From: Lethocerus indicus
Taxonomy: Eukaryota; Arthropoda; Insecta; Hemiptera; Belostomatidae
Reading direction: 5' to 3'
Assembly: GCA_019843655.1 (NCBI GenBank)
Contig: JACDQD010000006.1
Location: 6,750,034 to 6,814,033, forward strand
Length of the DNA stretch: 64,000 nucleotides
Shown: in pieces, positions 38,889 to 50,162 of the stretch
Numbering within the stretch: position 1 is the first letter of the stretch
How the letters are laid out: each line of letters opens with the position of its first letter
Notes under the pieces: model-generated
What the model was told of the DNA's origin: nothing
The model's input: the letters and a program-made list of their open reading frames with translations, nothing else
Database searches by the model: none
Translations under genes and position numbers: made by a program

Positions 38889-41325
38889 TATTATACATTC
38901 CAAAAGGCTTTAACCCGTTAATACGCGAATCCTCAGGGTAACGCAGTCCCCACAAGGAATATTTGGAATTGGGAAAGTGAAAATTGATGGAATCCATTCA
39001 ACCCAGTGTACAAAATATAAGAGCTATCATGATTCTAATCTCTTTCTACAACAAGTTACTTAAAGATGACAAGATAATTCTGGTAGTGCGAATCTTCGAA
39101 GGCTGCCAGGAAGGTATTCCAAATTAATGAGTTATTTAGAGATTTTGGTCAATTTTGTACTGGTCGATAAGATTAATTAATTAATTATTAAGGAATAGAA
39201 GAAATGTATTTTCGAAGTAATACCAGTTTTTATTTGATTACCTGTTCTTAAAGCGGGTATTATTTATTCAGCATTGTGGGGGATAGGAGTGCCTATAAGG
39301 TCAGGGGTCGTCAATGCGTCGTTGGAAGATATTGACGCTTCTGCGTACCTCCGGCCCCCGATCGAACGCACAAGACGGGACATAACATTCGGTATTTGTC
39401 ATGTTATTTACCGAGCATTCCAACACTACACTGTCAGATGTCTAAAAACTATATCGCTGAATCCATTGCGAGACTTTTCAAGTGCCATAGTCACGTCAGA
39501 AATTCAGGCGGGTTTGAAAAGTGGGAAGTTTTGGATGAAAGTTTTTAGTTTTGACAGCAGATAAAAGTATAAGAAAGAATACGGAAGTTTAAGCGGAAAT
39601 TATTTTGAATCAATTACTGTGAAACGTCACGAGGGATTTAGCATAGGAGGGACAAGACATTCGGAATATTTCAATCTAGAACATACTACGTATATTTTTA
39701 CCAAGTAGAAGCGAATTAAAATTCGCTTAAGTATACTGTAATCAGTGAGCTCAATAATTCGGTTCAAATTAAAAATTGAGGAAAAGAAAATTGTGAGACA
39801 AGAGAGAAAGATTTAGAATCTTTGTCTGGAGGGGGTGTCGAGAACGTATTAATATAAACCCAGCCAATGGCTTCACTAATTTTGTATTTTTTAATCTTCA
39901 AAGTCGCCCTTGGTAAAAATGGAAATTTGAATGCGCTCTCGGCCCAGAAAACGTTGCCGCGGCGTGATTTTCAAGTAGGAAAAACAATCTTCTGCGGCGC
40001 AATAAATCATGGGCGCGGGGGCTAAAAATGGAGCCGGCTTCTCGTGGATGGAGGAAACGCATGAAGTATTCACGGGGTCAGCACGCCCCGCCGGTAGCAT
40101 TTTATATATACCACTTCGCCCGTTCTTAAAACAATGAAGACGAAAATTAATTATCTTGCCGAACGAGTCTTCGGAAGGAACAGTTTCGGCTGCAAGCCGC
40201 CGTCGGTCGATAAATGGTGAATAATTAACGATGGAGAACGCCCTTAGAAGCACATCGATACACCAACAGTCAGTATAAGTCGGCATCATTTATCCAGTTG
40301 GAATTCCCATTCTGCAGAGAGTAATAACGAAGTGAAAAATAGTCTGTTACATGGAAGTGTATGTACGAATGCATATAAGGTAGAGAACCCCGTTAATCCG
40401 AACTAATTTCTACTGAGGTCTATTCGCATTAGCGAAAGATCGGATTATCGTGAATTATAAAAACGCCCGGCTTCGCAGTCTACCCTAGTTGTTTTAATGG
40501 GGAAATTTTTCTTCAAACTTTATAACTCTAGGAATTACCTCAAAAGGCACCTTACACAGGCGGAATACGCTTCGGATATATTGAAACTAAATTTATAATA
40601 ACTGCTATATAATTTGTATTTTGTGAAAGGATTGCGCCCCAGGGTCCTGTAAAGGCTCGGCGTCCAAAACTAACCCCCAATAGCCATACTTTACGCGGGT
40701 TTATTATCTACCCCAATATTGCAATAAATTATTTCCCGTGGAATGAATACGACGAGTTTAACTACCGAATTTATTGCTATTTTAGAAATAAAAATATTTG
40801 TATTTCTACGATGGATTATTATTATAAAAATGTTTTGGAATATCAATATTGACCGGTTTCGGCTAATGAACAAATAAAGGAGTCCAAACTTTAGGCCCGC
40901 ATGAGAAATACTCGATACAAAAAAAAGTATGACAAAAAACTGTTACAGAATCAATTTTAATGTTATTCTTCTATACCCTTTTTATTATAAGTCGCGGCTA
41001 CAGGATATATTTACAATGTGTTATGTTATAACCCGGAAGATTTATGATCCGCTATTAAATCTACTCGTTTGGCTAAAAACAATTTTTGTTTACTAACATT
41101 TAAACCATTGGGGCGTCGTACATATTGTCAAGAGTAATCCGGTCTAAGGAATTCCTTAAGATAAGGTAGAATTATAAGCCTGGAAGAGAAAAGAGAACAA
41201 GGCGAATGCTGTGTTATCTTGGATGTTTGATGCTTGGAGTAACTAACTAACAGTTGCAGCGTTAACGCCCGCTGATCGGCCCCACTTGGGTTGTTTGTCG
41301 GGAGTTTTGTAGGAACACGTGTCGA

Positions 41326-41368
<43 letters not shown>

Positions 41369-44300
41369 CTCGTGAACCTTCTGTTGCGTGCTTTCGACCC
41401 ATTAGCCCATTCGTCTATCGCCGCCTCGATTGGACTTATCTTCGAATAGCTAATGAAATTTTGTTCCACTTAAATCATTCCTATCGGTGAATTGTTTTTA
41501 AGTTCAACAGATCGTTTACTGTTTCACATATTTCATACAACCTTTCTCCCGTGGTTTATTTATATTAGAATATTTAGGAGTAAATTTCGGGCCTGTTTAT
41601 GATTCTAAGTAGTTTCTATTTTAATAATTTACTTATCAGCGGCTTGGAATTTACTCAATCGTACTGTGGTTAAATCGATACTATTAGCATATATGAAATA
41701 TTCATAATTTTTTAACGAAAATTCTGTCTGGGCGCACGAACTGTGCGTACAGTTTTAGGTTGAAATCTGGCTCAATAGCTTATCTCGATTAGCCTAGGTT
41801 AAATTTCTCTTAAACCTATCATAGCCTCAAGATTGTGACTTCTGGATGCGCCGAGCTAAAACTACTAATTTTACATTTTCATTAATCCAAGTCTTTATTA
41901 ATGAACGGTCAAACTTCATTATTGACCGTGTGAATTGTTCCATTCACAAAATGATTGTTCCCACAGCAATACGTGTTCCTACCGGAAACTAATTAGTGAT
42001 AAATTTAACAATAATCTTTTTGAAACAATTAAATATTCGTAAGCGGTCTAATAGCGACTGTAAACAGTGTCAATAGGGGATAATTTTCTTTTAACTGTTC
42101 CGCTCGTAACAATGCGTTTAATTGTTATCAAAAGAGGGCCACCTATAGGCGGAGTTCTGCCTCATTCTGCGGCTCCCTCTTCAAAGGGATTACAATTTAA
42201 TTGTGCCTTTCATGTTGTTTACCAGCGGGCCGACCAGGCGGCCTCCTTTTTTGAACGGAAACGCTAGCAGTGGCAGAAACCCTACTTGACGGGGGCGACG
42301 AAGCCCCACTGCATTAATGGGGCACAGCTGGCACCCCACCATCTGTCTTACCTTTGAAAAATCCCTCTTCAGTCAGCTATATTACTATTTTCTTTCGACA
42401 ATGGACCGAAATAACTTATTACGAAATTAATATGAACATACTTTCACGTTCTCTTTCTTATTTATTATTCCATTCCTTGCCGCCTTACTTTCCAGAGGGG
42501 ATAGAAATAATCAGGAAACCGGTAGTCCCTCAGTAACTGAACCTCTAGCACTGATATTATAAGTTTATTCATTTTTATTTTAACTCACTACTACAATTTT
42601 AAAAATTATATTTAGTGACAATGTGATCTGATTTTACTATATTGTTTGATAGTTTTGTCTTTTCTTGTATTAAAAACACTGATGAACACAGTATTGCTTA
42701 TTATTTTTTCAAAAAAACTGTACAAGTAAAAACATCACATATACGAAATGTTTCTCATCTGACAGTATACTACATTAATATGTTCGAAATCTCGTCCTGT
42801 TAGAAAATAATTCGGGACGTTTTCCCATTCTAATATCGACGCAGTTTTCTAGCGGATGTGGTGGATGGGACGCAAGCTGCGTAATTATAACAAAAGCCGA
42901 TGTTCACGGTGGAGCGAGTCGGGGGTCCGATGTTTACACTCGAGTTGGCGGTAAACATGAATAAAACTAATACGCGGTGAAGTGGGCTCCAACACCAATA
43001 CGCCGGCTAAATTCTTTCTGTTTGGGCAAGCCCCGACAGGGCCCATCGCTCCGTGAAATCCGGCTCTCTCTCATTTGAATAATATTTCGGGCACCCCGCC
43101 TGAAATTGGGCGATCGCGTTTTAGGGGCGCGAAATTTCCCCGACTTCGTGCCCCGAACTCTGTGAACTTAATGAGAAACAAAATATATTAAAAAATGGGT
43201 CAATTTAGAAGTGTCCGGCTCGCAAAGAGAGCGGGTAATTGAAGCGGGGCAAAATAATAAAACGAGAAAACCGAATCGGGGAGCAGAAGAAGATTGTTGA
43301 TGGACGATCGGGGCTCATCTGTTTTCTCAACCCGAATTAGATGAAAAGCAGTGAGTAGGCGACTGAAGCTCATTCACAAAACCAACAGCCGACCCTTCGT
43401 TTTGTTACAAATCGATTGTTTCAAATCCTAGACCCACCGTCGCTATATGCGATAGAGTACGGTCTAGACCCGGCCCGATAATAAAAACTGTTATTTTCTC
43501 TTTTTCTCTTAAGAAGCGCCTCTGTTCAATTTCAAGAAGAAAAGACGCAACGGTATACTCCATCACACTTCTAAACATAATCGAGCGGTCAATGATAAAA
43601 GGCAGGACTGAAAAATCTCCAGTGAAATGTTTATCTGGTCAGATTTCATTGGTCTTAAATTAGACCACAGTAGTATCTAACAATGAAATTTTGTAATATT
43701 TAGCTGTTTAGAGTTCTCGTAACAAAAAACGATCTAAACCAGCGACATTCATATTTTATAACCGTAGATAATTACGGCGGTAGGACAAAAATAGACAAAA
43801 TTAAATGGAACTTGAAAAATACATGAAATTAAAAATGACGACTTCAATTACTTGATTTATAGATGCGATTAAAGATTAACCCTTAATCTCATTAAAGTTT
43901 GAAATATTAATACTTCTGAAAAAAAATTAGACAGATTGTTTTCTCATATTTATTTTTAATAAATAACTTCATTTTATTTCACGTGACCAATTCATTTTCC
44001 AGAACATTTTGGAGGTCAGTACTTTAAGTTAAACAAGCAAAACGGCGTTTTCATGACGCCGGTTTTCGAACATAGATTTTTCAGTTTATAAATCTCCTGA
44101 CAGCTGACCAAAAAGTATTAATTTTGTACATCCGCCACACATTTTGGTATTTTCTCTAATCTGGAGTTCGAGTCACCAAATGTGGGGTGGCGCTACGGAC
44201 GTGGAAGCGGAAAGAGTGAAAATAGGGGCACTTAGAAAACTGCTAAACCCGCACGACTTTAGGAAGAAGCTGTAACGACCTCGGAGGGCTTTGGCATAGT

Positions 44301-47300
44301 GCCGGGAGACTTTAATGCTAAGGACATATACAGGAACCGCCGCCCCGATGGAACATGGCTGGAATCGCGCCAATAGAATTCCTCTAATGTAACGACAACA
44401 TAAAATTTTCTAGCGCTACGTTCCTACATTTTCGATCATTGGAATACCAACCTTGTGCGGCCAACAGCTCGATTCTTTCTATATTGTTCGAAGAGCAATA
44501 AAACTAAATTTCGCGTCACGACCTCCAGATAGTGCGTTCAAACACCATCAAATAGATACCACACTTTTAATTTCAAAAGATTTTATAAACAATTTTGACA
44601 ACGGTGGCGAGGAGTGTTTGAAATGTACTAAGAATATAATATAACAATAAAGATGGTCCCTATTTCGTGAAAGTTAATAAAACGCTTTTCACCCAATTTC
44701 ATGGTTCAAATAGTTGAACCATCCTTAATGCTCCCTGGTATGTTTCTAACCTGACAATCCATAATGACCTCAACATACCGACAGTAGACGAAGTCGCAAA
44801 ATCACGCTTCCTTAAATTCCATTCCCGCCTCTCTCCACATCCAAATCCACTCGTTCAGTCCCTTTCCTCCTTTACCCATCCATTATCCCCCGCGTCGGCT
44901 CAAACGCCACTGGCCCAGAGATCTTCTTAGTCCGAAGCCGCAAACTACTCGTGTGACAAAAGTGCCATCATTGGGTGGTCTCTTTTATCGAGAATTCACG
45001 TGAAAAGAAAACACACAACATTTGTACCAATAACTTTATGTAGTTGATTGTACAAAAATAAAAAGGTTAAAAAACAAAAAGAAAAATAGTTGAATGTACG
45101 ATTTTGGACTATGGACGTCAGAAACGTGTAGACCTGCGAAACTTGGACACTGCACGGGGCCTAATTTGTTTTTCAAGTGAAAATCTCGGCGGATAGCAGT
45201 GTTTTGTAACGCGGACACGGCCGATGCAAGATGAGGGCTGTTATCTCGGAGTCCACGTGGGCCGGGTCCGGTCCATAAGGCGGGATTTAGATTTAGACAA
45301 ACGGCATTGATATGACTGGGAGATTTCATGGAATAATGGGGGCCCCGGTCTCCCCTCGGAGGTGGGGCGGCCGTCCCACGCCCGCCGGAACAACGCCGTT
45401 TAACAATTACACCGCCCGCAACAACGCACCGAAACCTACCATAATTAGGATGCTCGGACGGACGGCCCCGCTACAAGTTTAAGCGGAATATAAGTATGAC
45501 TTCGTGTTCTCAGTTTAAAATGACGCGGCTTTCTGAACGAGCTCTTCCGGCCGTGAAGGAGGGTACACCTTTGCACCGAGGCTAAGCTGCCACCTATTTA
45601 TACCGAATTTTCAGCAGTTACAACATTTTCAGCGCGAAATAAATTTCGATTTCATTAACGTATTAGCTTGTCCAACGCCCTCTAACTAATCCTACCTGAT
45701 CATTCCTTAGACGATAGTTCGCAGAATATTCGGACGGAGTATTTCAAAATGAATTCCGAATAGCATTACAAGCAATCTTACGAATGAAGCGTTAAATGAG
45801 CGTTCTATTGTCGGAGTACATAGCGCGGAACTCATCCATATTATTGTATCAATTGTACCTAATTGAGTGAGAAATGTCCAGAACGGCGGGCACATGTAAG
45901 ATGAAATAACTTAATTTGTGAGGCACGAAATAATCTTTTAGAAATTTAGGATTAATCCGGACAAGAGTTTCTACACTGTTGAAATATTTGTTTTCTTTTT
46001 CCTTCGCCAGTAATTTTTATATTGTTTCAGTGGGTGCGACAGTGGACCTGTCGCAGGAGGTAAAACACACGGTTATCTAACAACCGCAGGAAACGGCCTT
46101 TCCGGCAAAATGTTTAACAGTGATGGAAATTACGCTGTAGTAGGAAGGATCTTAACATCCACGATACCGGTCCGATCTGGGCCTTTATTTACAACTATTT
46201 ATCAACAATACAGGCAGCTTTTCAAAAAACAATAGTTATATTTGATGGAATATTATATAAAATAGTACCGGTGCTATCAATATGAACCACTCATCAAAAT
46301 CGGGTGCAGAACACTGCACCTAAAATAACAATTTTAGAGAAAATACAAATTCCATTTAATGAAAATTTAGCTTTCAGAAAACCGCCCATGCTCATCCCGT
46401 GCTCAGGTTTGACGGTATTAATCTTCTGAACTAAATGCCATTCATAATTCCACGAATAAATACGTTATGTATTTATACTTTTTGTATTATAGTTATAAAA
46501 TAAACTAAACTGGTTTTCGTACCAATAAAAATATTATGAGCCACGAGTGAAAATCCTTCTACTTTTTCCGGACAGAAAGCGTTCCAGTTGAATTAATAAT
46601 TCCAGTGTAAAGGCGGCTTCAATGTTTAATGCTCTCGGGTTCAATTCCGGTTCATCGTTCTGGAAAAAATACCGGCCGGAAAATCTTTCCCCTTTTCATC
46701 TTTGACTCTATTCATCCCTAATCATTTGTCCGTCTTGAGCAGAGCGCTCAACGGTTTACGAAAAAATATGCGTTCATCTGCATCATTAATTTGTAACAAT
46801 TCCGCCGATAAAATTGGCCTATCGGATCTCCTCCTTGTTGAACATCTTACTTAGTCCTTTAGAATATTCCAAAATAAACTCTTTCTTAAGGACCTTAAGG
46901 ATTCAATAAAGTTGGCTGCGGCTGGGTGCTTCAGCTCCACTTGTACAAATATACCTGAAGATTACATTCCGATTATTATTTTCAATTCGCAGAAGACTAA
47001 TATATCTTTTAGGAAACATATATAATGGCCAGATTATAAGAATTTAAGATTGGGATAACTATGTTCTCGAGGTAATTTTCCGGATTTTACGTGGAAGGGA
47101 AATTTTCAATTCTAAATAAATTAGCGTCAATACCGTACGAAACTCTAGTGTTTAACCCTACCGGTTCTTTTTTTTAACTTTTTTATTTTGCACAATCAAC
47201 TTTAACAGTTATAGGTGCAATCGATACAAGTATATTTTTCACATGTTTGTCTCGACAAAGAAACCACCCAGTGATGGTGCTTTTGACATGATTTAACTAC

Positions 47301-50101
47301 TGTCCGAGATGATCTCTGGGCGAGTGGCGTTTAAGCCGTCGTGGTGGGGATAGTGGATGGGTAAAGAGGAAAGGGACTGAACTGGATTAGGGTGAGGAGA
47401 AAGGCGGGAGTGGAACTTCAGGAACTGAGATTTTGCGACTTCGTCGACTGTTGGTATGTTGAGGTCACGGTGGATTGAACCACCATTTGTGTGGTTAGAA
47501 ACATACCAGGGAGCATTAAGGACGGTGCGAAGGAATTTTTGATTGGGATCTCCGGATGCGAGCGATGTTGGACGTCTCGGTGGAACCCCATAGCTCAATA
47601 CCATATGTCCATGTCGGTTTGAGTATTGCTTTGTATATTGTTAGTTTGTTACTTAAGGTCAATTTCGATGTTAGTTTTAGTAATGGCCTTAAGGGTCCAA
47701 ATCTTCTGTTTAAGTCGATTCTTTTGAGTCGTTCGTCGAGGTGGAGCCCAAGATAGCGAATCTGCTGTTGGGTGGGAATTGGTATGCTGCCGGTTCTGGG
47801 GCATATTTCCGTTCTCGAAGCGGCCCGAACAAACGCCGCCGAGGAGTGTTTGAAAGGTACTAAGAATAAAAATAAAGATGGTCCCTATTTCGTGAAAGTT
47901 AATAAAACGCTTTTCACGGTTAATAATAATGCTGATTCAGGTAGAATGATGTTTACTCACAGTTAGATACTTTTCAATTGATCTGAGATTGAACAATTCT
48001 AGTTGAGAACTTATCAAATATATCTTTTCTAGGTATGGTTATTTGTAAAAAGAAGTATGAAAAAAACGGGAAAGACATCTATGTACGCATGCAAAAAGGA
48101 GGATGATTTCCGATTTTCATCATAGACAAATAGTTGAACCATCCTTAATGCTCCCCGGTATGTTTCTAACCTGACAATCCATAATGACCTCAACATACCG
48201 ACAGTAGACGAAGTCGCAAAATCACGCTTCCTTAAATTCCATTCCCGCCTCTCTCCACATCCAAATCCACTCGTTCAGTCCCTTTCCTCCTTTACCCATC
48301 CATTATCCCCCGCGTCGGCTCAAACGCCACTGGCCCAGAGATCTTCTTAGTCCGAAGCCGCAAACTACTCATGTGACAAAAGTGCCATCATTGGGTGATC
48401 TCTTTTATCTTTGTACCAATAACATTATGTTGTTGATTGTACAAAAATAAAAAGGTTCAAAAACAAAAAGAAAAATAGAATGTAAGATTTTGGACTACGG
48501 ACGTCAGAAACGTGTAGACCTGCGCAACTTGGTTAAAACAAGGTTAATTGGTAACAAGGTAATTGGTATGCTGCCGGTTCTGGGGCATATTTCCGTTCTC
48601 GGATCGGCCCGAACAAACTCCGCCTATAACGGCCCTCGGACGGTCTGTCACGGAGTCGTTCGGGGTTTTAAAAGTGTACTTCCCTCAAATAGAGATTGGC
48701 GCAGAAAAGGTCAGAGGTTGTTTGGGGCGGGGGGGGGGCCCAATCCATAACGCTATTCGGGTCAGAACTGGCGGCAAACCGGCGGCAACTCAAACCGCTC
48801 ATAATTCTCAATCGATCCGTTATTTCATCTCCGCTCGATTCTGCGTTTCCTTTTCCGAATCACTAATCGTACAGGAACCAATTTGTCTCCACAAATCCCA
48901 TTCCTTAATCCAAGCACGATATAAAACGATTTTTCGAAGCCATAGAGTTTTACTGCGTACAGATTTTCAGGCTAATCGAAGCCTTTAAAAATAAAATTAG
49001 AACTATATTTACGTGCAGAATATTTGTTACTTTCTATTGCACACGAAAGAAAATAGTAATAAAGGAGAAATTTATTTTATTAATTTTCATAGGTATCCTG
49101 TAATTATAATTGAAGTTTTTACTCAAAGTATTCCTCCGTACCATTATTATCAGAAAATAATTTAAGGTGCTACAGATATTAAAAATACAGTTAATTTTTT
49201 TTGTTTATTTTTGTTATCTGTAGGTACTTTGAATTGACGTTTTTTATGTCACGGGCTATTACTTATTATTCTGGAATACTTATTTTGGACTATTTGAATA
49301 AATTGAAAATTTAGAACATAATATTGGTCCATTGATATTCAAAGGACTAATATTTCGTTTTATTTGAATCTCTGAAAATCCTTGCAGTACCCAGGAATGA
49401 GTTAATTTAGTAAATTCAATTTCAGCTAGTAAATTGAACGTTAACAATTGAAATTGTTATTGAATGTGAGTTAGTAGCTCTGCATTTTCGATGCACATTG
49501 TATATCTATGTTCACGGGATGTTCTTAAAAATAGAAGCGTCGTAAATAAGTTAAAAAGTAGGCGCATTTACATAAAAAATGTTGAAAATTTGTTACTTTA
49601 ACAATCAATCTCGTTGAGTGCATAGAGCGTGTTGCTGACTCATAATTGGGAGCTATTAGCGTGCAGGTTTGAAATGGAAGAGCATAAGTAGGAACGGTAT
49701 AAATGCATGTAAATTTATGTGCGTTAATAAAAACTGAGTTAAATGGTGGACCTTAATTAAAAACAGTCACCAATACACCAATACGTTTCCTAGGTGACCG
49801 CGAAATAAATAAAATTATTGTTTTCATGACAGAACTCACGCGACACAGTTATTTGGTATCATGTTCTATTGTCGTATATTTTTACATATATTTATGTGTT
49901 ATAACATACATTTTATACCGTAGATTTCGTCTGTTTCTGCCTCCTCTCGCTGGAGACAGAAATACACGAAATCTACGGTATTCCAACCCCTCGCAGACCA
50001 CAAAACAGGTGTGTTAAATACATTTTATGGTACTCATGATGTTTCTTACTCGATGAATGAAAATATATTTCCAGCTAAATATATCAAACATTTTTCGGAT
50101 C

Positions 50102-50162
<61 letters not shown>

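Larger units (their letters stand above)
37402..44599. other. Ly6 intron 1, middle part: non-coding with microsatellites
   Basis: No exon fits the Ly6 reading frame and no other gene was recognised. A TA run lies at 38815-38881 and a GT run at 41328-41367. Open frames at 39274-39564 (plus) and 39891-40289 (minus) lack family resemblance or splice context and are treated as chance. Confidence 0.5.

Noticed and set aside
39891..40289. 132-codon minus-strand frame in the Ly6 intron
   Set aside because: No recognisable motif, no plausible partner exons, isolated in repeat-rich intron.
48563..48988. 141-codon plus-strand frame
   Set aside because: It starts inside LINE fragment D read on the wrong strand and runs through a G homopolymer; not a real gene.
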